Shown: positions 49,367 through 59,220, counted from the stretch's first letter. The stretch: DNA of 64,000 nucleotides from Flavobacteriaceae bacterium (GCA_004359435.1 PTET01000001.1:481566-545565); one strand, 5' to 3'. Numbers and translations: made by a program. The notes: generated by a model from the letters alone, not told the origin.

Positions 49367-51583
49367 TGGAACATCAAACCAATCAGCAATTAGAGGGGAT
49401 TTCTGAAAAACCTTCACTTTTAAACTTGGAAAGATTTTTTCCAAGAGTCATCAAGAAATTCTGGGTTTTTCTTTTGGCGCTGGTTTTGGCCCTTGCCATT
49501 GTAGAATATCTTAATCGCTGGGGACTAAAGGAGCAATACGAGGTTGGAAACGTGATACACGTGGGGGACAAAGACAATAACTTCATTTCTGAAAGAAGTC
49601 AAATCAACTTTATTTGGGGAAGCACCAATGATAAACTGGAAAAGCTTAAAGAAATCATCAAATCCAGAAGTCACAATGAAAAATTGGTTCGCAAGCTTCA
49701 ATCTTTTATTCTCTATCAAGAAGTCGGGAAATTAAAAACCTCTAAATTGCATCCGTCAGAATCGCCTTTTGTTATTGAGCTTTTGGAGACAACTTCTACG
49801 CTACCGGTAAACCAAACTTTTGTCTTGCAGTCAACCGGACAAAATTCCTTCTCCTTAACAGTGGCAGTTCCGTCAGGCAGATGGTACAATTATAATACCA
49901 AAACCCCATTAAAAAAATCAAGCAAATTAGACGGAAAGAATTTTGTATTTGGACAGGCCATAAGGGTAGATGGTTTACCGATTTTTAGAATTATTAAAAC
50001 CAAAAATCCTTTCAATGCAGATTCATCTTACGAGTTTTCTTTTATTGATTTGGAAAAAGCCATTAGTCAGAATTCTGCCAACATCAACGTTGAAACCAAA
50101 GGAAAGCTTGCTGATGTCTCGCTTATGTATATCAAAATGAAGGGAGACAATGTCAAGCATATGGTAGAGTATGTGAATACTTCCACTGATTTTTTGGTCG
50201 AAAAACAGTTGGAAGAGAAAAACAAAATTCCAAGCAGCGCATTAAATTTTATTAACAACAGACTGTCGGATATCAAAGCGCAATTAGATAACTCTGCAGA
50301 CGAGTTAGAAAGAGTTAGAAGAGAGGACAATGTGATTGATTTAACCGCACAATCAAGATCTGTACTGGATGGTCTGATAGGTTTTGAGAGAAGCAAGGCA
50401 AGTTTAGAAAACAACCTAAGTATTTTAAACTATACTCTGAACAATTTAAACCAAGGTAATTTTGTAACCGTACCTTCTCTTTCTGATGTTTCGGATACCA
50501 ATTTGGCGCATCAGATGGATATTTTGGTTCAACTGATGGTAAAAAAACAAGAGCTATTAAACATTTACCAAGAAGATGCTGCTCCTGTTGTTGAGAAAAC
50601 CAATCATTGACAAAGCAACACCTATCAAAGCCCAGTTGGTTTATCCAGAAAAGGGATTCAACCGAATTGTAGGGATTATTTCTGCCCTAAGTTTGTCTTT
50701 GCTTGTCCTTCTTATCATTGAACTATTCGATACAAGAATCAACGTAACTTCTGATGTAACCAATTTTACAAAAATTCCGGTTTTGGGAGCAATTGGAAGA
50801 AATTTACATCCATTCAATACCGTGGTGATCGAAAAACCCAAATCCAGAGTTTCAGAAGCTTTTCGTATTCTAAGGGCGGGGTTAAAGACGCTTTTGCCAA
50901 CCAAAGTAGTAGATTTAGATGCCAACCAAACCTATTTGATTACTTCTTCAATAGGAGGTGAAGGAAAAACTTTTGTGTCGGTTAATTTGGCTTCTGTTTT
51001 GGCTTTGAGTGGAAAGAAGACTTTGCTGATGGGTTTAGACCTTAGAAAGCCAAAGATATATGATGATTTTAACATCAACAAAACCGATGGTCTAACCAAT
51101 TATTTAAGCCAGGGGGGAGAGTTTAAAAATTTTATTTTTAAAACCAAGCTAGAGTATTTGGATGTTATGCCAGCGGGTGCTATTCCTCCAAATCCCCTGG
51201 AGCTACTTATGAGCTCTAAGTTTGCAGAACTGATGGTAGAGTTAAAAAAAGAATATCACTACATTGTTATGGATACGGCACCTTCGCTTCTGGTGGCAGA
51301 TGCTCTTGAACTGATGAAATTTGCGGATGCCTCCATTTATGTAACCCGTCACAAAGTAACCGAAAGAGGATTTCTATCGAGTATCAACCAAAAATATCTC
51401 AATAAAGAAGTCGAAAACATAGGAATCATCATTAATGATTTCTCCGTTGAAGCAGGTTACGGAAATCAATATGGATATGCCTATGGTTATGGTTACGGAT
51501 ATTTTGAGGAAGATGCCAAATACGAAAGAACATGGGTTGAAAAAATCAAAGATTTTTTTCAAACCAAACTCAAAAGGAGATAA
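49366..51583 (+). pseudogene. Wzc-like polysaccharide chain-length/BY-kinase, coiled-coil segment missing and frame broken
   Basis: N-terminal Wzz-like part (FFPRVIKKFWVFLLALVLALAIVEYLNRW...QELLNIYQEDAAPVVEK) and C-terminal kinase (PIIDKATPIKAQLVYPEKGFNRI...YLITSSIGGEGKTFVSVNLASVLALSGKKTLLMGLDLRKPKIYDDF, Tyr-rich tail) in different frames, junction ~50580-50602. Confidence 0.85.
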
Positions 51584-51592
51584 ACTTACCCT

Positions 51593-52177
51593 ATGTTTGT
51601 CGATTTTTTCTATTTTTTGCGTAGCCAAAAGGTAACCATTACCCTCATTGAGTTTTTGGACCTTTTGAAGGCTCTAGAAAAAAATCTATCCAATTGTAGT
51701 GTGGATGAATTTTACTATTTATCCAAGACAATTTTGATTAAAAACGAAAAAGACTTGGATCGTTTCGATCAGGTTTTTGGCGAATTCTTTAAGGGTTTGG
51801 CTCCACTTGATGAAGTCCCACTAAACATAGAAGAAAGCTGGATCAACAAACTCAAAAACCGAACTTTCACCCCAGAAGAAAAGGCCATGATAGAGGCCAA
51901 TAAAATCATTTTTGTGGGGGACGCTTCTATGTCATCTTACGAAATTCTCTCTCCTGGGGGAAGTGTTGAACACGCCAATGAAACCCCGGGAATCGTTTGG
52001 CTAGGTAAAATCAAAAAAAAATACAAAAACATTGTTTGGCTGAATCCAGTCCAAGAAGATCAGTGGAAATATACTCAGTCCATTGGAATAATCAGTGAAA
52101 TTTTCGAACATAAAATGTTTCCACTTACCCTCACAGGCATTTCTAAAGCCATGAAAGAACTACAAAAAAAACACTAG
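51593..52177 (+). pseudogene. CoxE-like VWA-domain protein with in-frame loss of most of the VWA core
   Basis: MFVDFFYFLRSQKVTITLIEFLDLLKALEKNLSNCSVDEFYYLSKTILIKNEKDLDRFDQVFGEFFKGL...FTPEEKAMIEA directly followed by NKIIFVGDASMSSYEILSPGGSVEHANETPG...WKYTQSIGIISEIFEHKMFPLTLTGISKAMKEL. Confidence 0.85.
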
Positions 52178-52178
52178 T

Positions 52179-53015
52179 ATGGATATTTTTAAAGGAACAG
52201 AAAATTATATTGCTTCTAAAGATTTAAGCACCGCCGTAAACGCTTCTATAGCATTACAAAAACCTCTGCTTATCAAAGGAGAACCTGGAACTGGGAAAAC
52301 CCAATTGGCCTTTGAAATTCAAAAAGCCTTGGGTTTAGATCTTTTCACTTGGCATGTAAAAAGTACTACCAAAGCGCAACAAGGTTTATACGAATATGAT
52401 GCGGTAGCCAGACTAAGAGATTCACAATTGGGAGAAGAAGTATCAGATTTGGCGCATTATATCAAAAAAGGACCTCTTTGGAAAGCCTTTGAGTCTGAAA
52501 AACAAACGGTTTTGTTGATTGATGAAATTGATAAAGCAGACATAGAATTTCCCAATGATTTGCTTCAAGAGTTAGACAAGATGGAATTTTATTGTTACGA
52601 GCTTCAACAAACCATCAAAGCCAAACATCGTCCTATTATTTTGATTTCCTCTAACAATGAAAAAGAACTTCCTGACGCTTTTTTAAGAAGATGCTTTTTT
52701 CATTACATACAGTTTCCTGAACCACAAACCATGAGAGAGATTGTTGCGGTTCATCATCCAAAAATCGAGGAAAATTTGGTCGAACAGGCCATGGAGAAGT
52801 TTTATGAACTTCGAAATCTTCAGGGACTCAAAAAGAAACCTTCAACCTCGGAGCTAATTGATTGGATTGAACTTTTAAAACTAGCCGGAATCTCTTCAGA
52901 ATCGCTGTCTAAATTAGACTTCTTTACACAAGAAATACCCTTTGGTGGTGCGCTTATCAAAAATGAGCAAGACCAAAACTTACTAAAAGAACAAAACAAA
53001 CCTTATAGATATTAG
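52179..53015 (+). CDS. MoxR-like AAA ATPase, partner of the VWA protein
   Basis: ASIALQKPLLIKGEPGTGKTQLAFEIQKALGL...LLIDEIDKADIEFPNDLLQELDKMEFYCYE...LISSNNEKELPDAFLRRCFFHYIQFPEP. Confidence 0.95.
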   Translation: MDIFKGTENYIASKDLSTAVNASIALQKPLLIKGEPGTGKTQLAFEIQKALGLDLFTWHVKSTTKAQQGLYEYDAVARLRDSQLGEEVSDLAHYIKKGPLWKAFESEKQTVLLIDEIDKADIEFPNDLLQELDKMEFYCYELQQTIKAKHRPIILISSNNEKELPDAFLRRCFFHYIQFPEPQTMREIVAVHHPKIEENLVEQAMEKFYELRNLQGLKKKPSTSELIDWIELLKLAGISSESLSKLDFFTQEIPFGGALIKNEQDQNLLKEQNKPYRY

Positions 53016-53018
53016 TCT

Positions 53019-53675
53019 ATGCCTGAAAGCTTAAAAACAGCCATGGTGGTTGGGGCCACGGGTCTTGTGGGTAAGGCGTTGGTTGAAAATCTTTTAAAGG
53101 AGGATAATTATGGACTCATAAAAGTCTATGTAAGAAAGAACATTTTCTCTCCCCATAAAAAGTTAGAAGTTTTTGTGGTGGATTTTGATCAAATCCAAAG
53201 CTGGGCAGATAAAATTGTAGGTGACCATTTGTATATTACTATTGGTACCACCCTTAAAAAGGCAGGTTCTAAAAATGGCCAAAGACTGATCGATTTGGAT
53301 TATCCACATCAAATCTCCAAAGTAGCCAAACAAAATGGAGTTTCACTGGTGGCTTTGGTTTCTAGCATAGGGGTAAAAAAAGGAGCAAGAGGGTTTTATT
53401 TGGGATTAAAATATGAGTTAGAAGAAGGAATCAAAGCGCTTCAGTTTGATAAAACGCTTATTTTCAGACCTAGTTTTTTGGATGGAGAAAGACAAGAAAG
53501 TAGACCTCTAGAGGAGATTTCTAGAAAAATATTATCTTTTTTCTCCCTGTTTTCCCTTTTTGATACTTTTAGTCCAGTGACAGACCAGAGTGTGAGTTTG
53601 TCTATGATTCATCATGCATTAAAGGTAGAGAAAGGGGTTCATGTATTTGAAAACAAGGAAATTAAACAATTTTAA
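53019..53675 (+). CDS. NAD(P)-binding Rossmann-fold oxidoreductase
   Basis: TAMVVGATGLVGKALVENLLKEDNY...HLYITIGTTLKKAGSKNGQRLIDLDYPHQISKVAKQNGVSLVALVSSIG. Confidence 0.85.
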   Translation: MPESLKTAMVVGATGLVGKALVENLLKEDNYGLIKVYVRKNIFSPHKKLEVFVVDFDQIQSWADKIVGDHLYITIGTTLKKAGSKNGQRLIDLDYPHQISKVAKQNGVSLVALVSSIGVKKGARGFYLGLKYELEEGIKALQFDKTLIFRPSFLDGERQESRPLEEISRKILSFFSLFSLFDTFSPVTDQSVSLSMIHHALKVEKGVHVFENKEIKQF

Positions 53676-53679
53676 TTGC

Positions 53680-53720
53680 AAAAAAAAAGACCCAATCCTT
53701 TGTTTTGGGATTGGGTCTAG
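53680..53720. terminator. Intrinsic terminator between oxidoreductase gene and tRNA
   Basis: agacccaatcc...ggattgggtct hairpin preceded by an A tract. Confidence 0.6.
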
Positions 53721-53794
53721 TAGCGTGAAGCAGACTTGAACTGCTGACCTCTGGGTTATGAATCCAGTGCTCTAACCAGCTGAGCTACCACGCC
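53721..53794 (-). tRNA. tRNA-Met (CAT anticodon)
   Basis: Minus strand GGCGTGGTAGCTCAGCTGGTTAGAGCACTGGATTCATAACCCAGAGGTCAGCAGTTCAAGTCTGCTTCACGCTA folds as a cloverleaf, anticodon CAT. Confidence 0.95.
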
Positions 53795-53925
53795 TGGTTT
53801 GCTGTTTTGTGGGTGCAAATATATAAGCAAAAATTAAGGATTCAAAACGATTGTTGAATTTTGTTTGAAACAAAGTGTACAAATCCAAGACCTATTTCCT
53901 ATATTGCGAGTCACTAAAATCGATT

Positions 53926-54306
53926 ATGTCAACAGAAAAATACCAATTGGAGTTCGAGATTAATTCTTCTCCAAAACTATTATACAGTTATCTATCAACT
54001 CCTTCGGGGCTTTCTGAGTGGTTTGCAGACAATGTAAATTCTAGGGGAGAGAAGTTTTCTTTTTATTGGGACGAAACCCAGGAGGATGCCATTTTATTAA
54101 AAAGCAAACAAGATGTTTATGTTCGTTTTCATTGGGAAGATGATCCAGATCCTAAAACCTTTTTCGAGATGAGAATCACCGTAGATGATCTCACCAAGGA
54201 TGTTTCCCTTTTGATTATTGATTTTGCGGAAGAATCTGAAAAAGAAGAAGCGGTTCGACTTTGGGAGAGTCAAATTGAAGATTTAAAACATACTTTGGGT
54301 TCCTAA
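53926..54306 (+). CDS. START-like domain protein (likely start 53926)
   Basis: MSTEKYQLEFEINSSPKLLYSYLSTPSGLSEWFADNVNSRGEKFSFYWDETQEDAILL. Confidence 0.85.
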   Translation: MSTEKYQLEFEINSSPKLLYSYLSTPSGLSEWFADNVNSRGEKFSFYWDETQEDAILLKSKQDVYVRFHWEDDPDPKTFFEMRITVDDLTKDVSLLIIDFAEESEKEEAVRLWESQIEDLKHTLGS

Positions 54307-54320
54307 AAAGCTAGATCAAA

Positions 54321-55103
54321 ATGACAAATGGTTTGTCTGTAGGGGTTCATTTTGTTTTTTCAAATGGAAAATTGATTCTCGCAGAAGAAAGTTATTTTGC
54401 CCTAATGTCTTCTATGCGTGGTTTTCGAATGAAGATCCCCAAAGATTATACGTTAGAAAAGTTTGAAGCCGATTGCTATTTTCAATATGAAACTTGCAAA
54501 GTAGAGAAACCTTTTGGCGCAATATTTTCATTTTGGGCTTCAAGAAAAAATCCGCTTGAAATATCCTCAGACATTGACTTTTTCCAAAAGCTAGAATGTT
54601 TCTTAGATCAGGGAAAAATTCCCTATAAAGTTACAGACAAAGTAGGGGTTTTAAAATCTGAGTTTTTATGCTCTGGAAGTTTTCAATCAACCCTTCTCAC
54701 GGCTGGTCTTTGGGATGTTTATCCAAGTTTATATGCAAGTGATGCTCAAAAAGATCTAGTATTGCTGATCAATTTTAATAAAAAAGTATCCCGAACCTCC
54801 AAAGGAAACCTTTTAGGCATTAAAGAGAATAAACTCATCTTGCCAGAGCTATATTCTGGAGAGCTAAAATGTATTTTAACGGAAGCTTTTGTGAATTATC
54901 TACAGAAAAATGAACCTTCCTTTTTTGTGGTTAGAAATTCTCAAAGCATATTCGAACTTCAAACCTGCCAGGAAATTTTCACCATCAGCCCAACAGATGG
55001 ATTTATACTGTTTTCAGGTTTCAATGGGAAAACCTTAGAAAATCAAAAAACCATCGAACTTATAGAAGGGTTCAATTCAAAGATAATTTCTGGGGAGTAT
55101 TAA
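54321..55103 (+). CDS. Aminotransferase class IV-family protein
   Basis: AEESYFALMSSMRGFRMKIPKDYTLEKF...VSRTSKGNLLGIKENKLILPEL; conserved position before yqgE. Confidence 0.7.
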   Translation: MTNGLSVGVHFVFSNGKLILAEESYFALMSSMRGFRMKIPKDYTLEKFEADCYFQYETCKVEKPFGAIFSFWASRKNPLEISSDIDFFQKLECFLDQGKIPYKVTDKVGVLKSEFLCSGSFQSTLLTAGLWDVYPSLYASDAQKDLVLLINFNKKVSRTSKGNLLGIKENKLILPELYSGELKCILTEAFVNYLQKNEPSFFVVRNSQSIFELQTCQEIFTISPTDGFILFSGFNGKTLENQKTIELIEGFNSKIISGEY

Positions 55104-55635
55104 GCCAAAGCAGTTTTTCTCCTCCGATTTGTCTCATACAATCTTTCCAAAGGTTAGCTATTGACAATTCAAAAATACTTTGTTTAGAATTTGGGATAAT
55201 ATTCCAACTTTTTTCTTCGATTTCGTTTTCCAGTTGACATTTTTCCCAACCGGTATAACCGATAAAAAACCTAATTTCCAAAGGTGAAAGTCGCTCGTTT
55301 TTAAGGCATGAAAAAACGCTAGACAAATCTCCTCCCCAGTAATGGTTTGGGTCTATTTCTCTGCTGTTTTGGATTAAATCGGGCCTAGAGTGGATGAAAA
55401 ATAAGGTTTTTTGGTCAACTGGTCCTCCATTGAAAATAGGTACGTCAAAAGACAGATTCAGATTTGGAAAAAAATCGTTGAGCACAAAAACAGTAGGTTT
55501 GTTTATGATGAAGCCTAGGAAACCTAATTTTTGGTGGTCTTGGGTTAAAAGCACTACAGACCGATTAAAATAATCATCGTTATCCATAGGATTTGCCACC
55601 AGTAAGCTGCCTTTTTGTAGAAAATGTTTTCCCAT
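55072..55635 (-). CDS. YqgE/AlgH family protein
   Basis: KGSLLVANPMDNDDYFNRSVVLLTQDHQKLGFLGFIINKPT...IFNGGPVDQKTLFFIHSRPDL...FIGYTGWEKCQLENEIEEKSW. Confidence 0.95.
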   Translation of the reverse strand: MGKHFLQKGSLLVANPMDNDDYFNRSVVLLTQDHQKLGFLGFIINKPTVFVLNDFFPNLNLSFDVPIFNGGPVDQKTLFFIHSRPDLIQNSREIDPNHYWGGDLSSVFSCLKNERLSPLEIRFFIGYTGWEKCQLENEIEEKSWNIIPNSKQSIFELSIANLWKDCMRQIGGEKLLWLNTPQKLSLN

Positions 55636-55669
55636 TTTGCAGTATCTTTACCTAAATATAACAATATTC

Positions 55670-56055
55670 ATGAATAGAGACCTAGGAAATTATAGAAAAT
55701 CGTATCAAAAGGGCAATCTATTAGAAGACATGATTCCAGACTCTGCCACCGAACTTTTCGATCTTTGGTTTGCAGAGGCGGAGACTTTTGCCACTGAATC
55801 TGGCATAGATTTTGAGCCTAATGCGATGGTGCTTTCTACTATTTCCAAAGAGGGTTTTCCAAAAGGTAGGGTAGTACTCTTAAAAGCGTACAGTATGCAA
55901 CCTCCAGTCCTAAAAGACCTGAAAATTGGGGTGGGATTTCTGTAAAACCTACCCAAATAGAGTTTTGGCAGGGTAGAGAAAGTCGTTTGCACGATAGAAT
56001 TCTATATACCAAAAATTCTGATGAAACATGGGAGAAATGTAGGTTGCAACCCTAA
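55670..56055 (+). pseudogene. pdxH: Pyridoxamine 5'-phosphate oxidase, internal segment missing, frame broken
   Basis: N-terminal NRDLGNYRKSYQKGNLLEDMIPDSATELFDLWFAEAE...[24 protein letters not shown] joined out of frame to [46 protein letters not shown]. Confidence 0.9.
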
Positions 56056-56084
56056 TTCATAGTTTTTTTTTAAAATTTTTAAGG

Positions 56085-56123
56085 CACAAAAAAAGCCATG
56101 CATAAGGCATGGCTTTTTTTGTG
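56085..56123. terminator. Bidirectional intrinsic terminator
   Basis: 17-bp perfect stem cacaaaaaaagccatgc-ataag-gcatggctttttttgtg between convergent genes. Confidence 0.85.
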
Positions 56124-56138
56124 TGCTTATAAAACTAA

Positions 56139-56411
56139 TTATTTTACAGCATCTGCCAATTCAGAACCTGGTTTGAATTTAGCAACAGTTTTAGCTGCGA
56201 TTTTGATTTTCGCTTTGGTTTGAGGGTTGATTCCTTCTCTAGCGCTTCTTTTGGTTGTAGAAAAAGTACCAAAACCTACCAAAGAAACTTTATCTCCTTT
56301 TTTCAAGGCTTTAGTAATGTTTTCAGTAAAAGATTCTAGAGCCAATTTTGCTGCAGCTTTTGAAATTCCTGCATCTTCTGCCATTGCGCTAACTAATTCT
56401 GATTTGTTCAT
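56139..56411 (-). CDS. HU family DNA-binding protein
   Basis: MNKSELVSAMAEDAGISKAAAKLALESFTENITKALKKGDKVSLVGFGTFSTTKRSAREGINPQTKAKIKIAAKTVAKFKPGSEL. Confidence 0.98.
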   Translation of the reverse strand: MNKSELVSAMAEDAGISKAAAKLALESFTENITKALKKGDKVSLVGFGTFSTTKRSAREGINPQTKAKIKIAAKTVAKFKPGSELADAVK

Positions 56412-56501
56412 AGTAATTGAATTTAATTGGTTGTTATTGTTACTTGTAAAATAAGTGAATGTTTTTCTAAATAAAAAGAAATGAATGCTAAAATATTGAT
56501 T

Positions 56502-57443
56502 TTAGAGTGAAAAAAATGTGTTTTGATACCCTCTGACGAATTCTTTAGCCAAAATTCGGGTTTTTCCTTCCATTTGAAGCTCGGTTATTTCCAAGATTCC
56601 ATCAGCCAATTGGAGGCATAAAAGTTCGTTTTCGATGAACAATTCTTTTATTTTTCGTCTTTTTTCTCCTTTTATAAATGTCGCTTTATGGATTTTAAAG
56701 TTTTTTTTGACTCCATCCAATTGGAAAATGGTATGGGCGCTAGGGTATGGATTTAAACCTCTAATTTGGTTGAAAATTACCTCTCCGGGCACATCAAAAT
56801 TTAAAAAGCCTGTTTCTTTGTATAGTTTTGGGGCAGTTTTAAGTTCTCCTTCAGCTGTCTGATCTTTAGCAATAAGAGTGTTCAAGGCTAATCCATTTAA
56901 GGTTTCCAAGATAATTTCTTGACCAATTTTAGCCAAGTCATCGTGTAATTCTCCTGTAGTTTGGCTTTTACCTATTGAAATTTCTTTTTGCAAAAGGATT
57001 TTTCCAGTATCGATGTGCTGATCAATTAAGAAAGTGGTAACTCCGGTTTTGGTTTCTCCATTTAAAATCGCCCAGTGGATGGGCGCCGCTCCTCGATATT
57101 GTGGAAGAAGAGAAGCGTGAAGGTTAAATGTGCCTTTTGGAGGGATTTCCCAAACCACTTTTGGAAGCATTCGAAAGGCAACCACAACAAAAACATCAGC
57201 TTGTAGTTTTTTTAAGTTTTCTATAAAACTTGGATCTTTTAGATTTGAGGGTTGAAAAATAGGCAAATCGAACTTTTGGGCAGCTAATTTTACCGATGAA
57301 GCTTGAAGTTTTCGACCTCTTCCTGCGGGTTTGTCCTCAACGGTAACCACGCCAACGATTTTGTGAGGGCTTTTTTGGATGGCTTCCAATTGCAGGGTGG
57401 CAAAATCGGGCGTACCCATAAAAACGATTTTTAAAGCTTGCAT
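56502..57443 (-). CDS. fmt: Methionyl-tRNA formyltransferase
   Basis: LKIVFMGTPDFATLQLEAI...VTVEDKPAGRGRKLQASSVK...FNLHASLLPQYRGAAPIHWAILNGETKTGVTTFLID. Confidence 0.97.
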   Translation of the reverse strand: MQALKIVFMGTPDFATLQLEAIQKSPHKIVGVVTVEDKPAGRGRKLQASSVKLAAQKFDLPIFQPSNLKDPSFIENLKKLQADVFVVVAFRMLPKVVWEIPPKGTFNLHASLLPQYRGAAPIHWAILNGETKTGVTTFLIDQHIDTGKILLQKEISIGKSQTTGELHDDLAKIGQEIILETLNGLALNTLIAKDQTAEGELKTAPKLYKETGFLNFDVPGEVIFNQIRGLNPYPSAHTIFQLDGVKKNFKIHKATFIKGEKRRKIKELFIENELLCLQLADGILEITELQMEGKTRILAKEFVRGYQNTFFSL

Positions 57444-58847
57444 AGATAGGTGTTGTGTTCTGTTTTGATGATTTTATTTTCGAAATGCCAATGGTTCAAA
57501 AGTAAGGCAAGTTCTTTTGGATTCCAATTTGGAAACAAAAGTAGAAGTTCTTCTAAAGATTTTTCTTCTTTTTTCAGCACTTCCAATAGCGCATTTGTTT
57601 CAATTGGCTTATAATAGGGTTTGCAAACATCACAGATGCCGCAGGATTTAGATTTGGTTTGATTAAAATAATACCGTAGCATTTGCGCTCTGCAATGCTC
57701 AGAATTACCTACAAAATAGAGCATTTCTTTCCTTTTTTTGTTGGCTTCTTCTTCAATAGCGTTAAATCTTTCCCAGAGTTTAGGGATTTCCTTTTTGTCC
57801 CAGATTTCAAGAAATCTCAAGGAAAGTTTAGAAGAATTCAAATACAGAACTTTTTTTTGTATCGAAAGTTTTTCTAGTGTTTCTCTAAGGCTACTGGTTG
57901 ATACTTCAAGTTGAATACTAAGGAAATAAGGGTCTATAACAACAGGAGAAGATTGAATGTTGGGGTAGTTTCTTAGCAAACCTTCGAGTATTTTTTTTTC
58001 GGGTTCACCACTAAATCTGATTTCGTCAGTAGGAATAAGAATTTGTGCTTTTGGATAAGACATTCCTTACTGCATGAAAATAATCTGCATCTAAACCGTA
58101 ACTTCTCAAAAATTCGCAAACCGCCTGGGTTTGTTTTCGGTTTTGGATAAAGACTATGCTGCTCCCTTTGGATTGTTTGAGTATTCGAATCAGTTCGAGC
58201 CATTTTTGCTCGGCGTAAACCACATTGTATGCCAAATTTTCTCTGTCGAATTCTCCCTTTATATTGAAAGGATTGTTAAGTCTCAAAAGTTCAACTATCT
58301 CTTTTTGTGTTTTTTCTGTGGCTGTGGCAGTAAAACACACCACAGGGGTTTTGGGGAAATGTTGTTTTAAAAGAACCAGGTCTAAATAAGCGGCTCTAAA
58401 ATCGTGCCCCCACCCAGAAATACAATGGGCTTCATCGATAGCAAAATAACTGATTTGAATAGTAGAAAAGAGTTCTAAAAAAGTTTGGCTGGTGGCTTTT
58501 TCTGGTGAGAGATACAAAAAGGTATATTTTCTGTTTTGAATCTCTGCAATGGCTAAATTTTGTTCTTCTTGGTTTAGTTCAGAGCTTATGAATATTGAAG
58601 GAATTCCTCTTTGGTTAAGTTCATCTATTTGTTCTTTCATCAAACTTAAAAGCGGACTAATTACCACGCAAAGGCCTTCCATCAGTAGTGAGGGCAGTTG
58701 AAAACAAATGGATTTTCCTCCCGAAGTACTTAAAAGAACCAAGCCGTCTCTTTTTTGGAGAATAAGTTGGATAATCTCACGTTGGTGGGGCCTGAACTGG
58801 TTATAATTCCAGTATTTCTTTAAAGTTTGTTCCAGATCCAAGTGCAT
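57431..58847 (-). pseudogene. recQ: ATP-dependent DNA helicase RecQ, central part missing, frame broken
   Basis: N-terminal (FRPHQREIIQLIL...LVLLSTSGGKSICFQLPSLL...FAIDEAHCISGWGHDFRAAYLDL...FTATATEKTQKEIV...GSSIVFIQNRKQTQAVCEFLRSYGLDADYFHA) and C-terminal (YPKAQILIPTDEIRFSGEPEKK...EHCRAQMLRYYFNQTKSKSCGICDVC) in different frames, junction ~58045-58078. Confidence 0.9.
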
Positions 58848-58888
58848 GGTTTAAAGATAGAATATTTATCTTTGTCCAAAATACGAAT

Positions 58889-59170
58889 TTGAACCAAGAA
58901 GATCAATTTTACCAAAAATTACAAACACAACTCGACGAGTCTAAAGATTTGCCTGGGAAATACATCTATAAGTTTATTTTTCCCAATTTGCATAGCAATC
59001 AGCAAGATCTGCAAAAAGTTTTTGTCGATTTTCATCCTATCTATACCCAAAAAGTGTCTAAAAATGCCAAATATTTGAGTCTAACGGTTACCATTTACGC
59101 CAATTCCTCTTCTCAGGTGATAGATTTGTACAAAAAAGCCTCCAAAATTAAAGGAATCATCATGCTTTAG
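58889..59170 (+). CDS. DUF493 family protein (TTG start)
   Basis: FYQKLQTQLDESKDLPGKYIYKFIFPNLHSNQQDLQKVF...SLTVTIYANSSSQVIDLYKKASKIKGIIML. Confidence 0.85.
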   Translation: MNQEDQFYQKLQTQLDESKDLPGKYIYKFIFPNLHSNQQDLQKVFVDFHPIYTQKVSKNAKYLSLTVTIYANSSSQVIDLYKKASKIKGIIML

Positions 59171-59220
59171 ATTTCTTTAAATTCTCTCTCCCCAAAACCA
59201 AAAAAAAACAAACCCAAACG

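Noticed and set aside
2373-58847. Programmed excision or site-specific recombination causing all truncations
   Set aside because: I compared the eight junction sequences by eye and saw no shared motif, terminal inverted repeat or recombinase gene in the window; artefact or microhomology-type deletion is the simpler reading.
2373-58847. Ordinary pseudogenisation as in a host-restricted symbiont
   Set aside because: The halves carry no scattered stops or small indels away from single junctions, and about 40 other genes are intact, unlike gradual decay.
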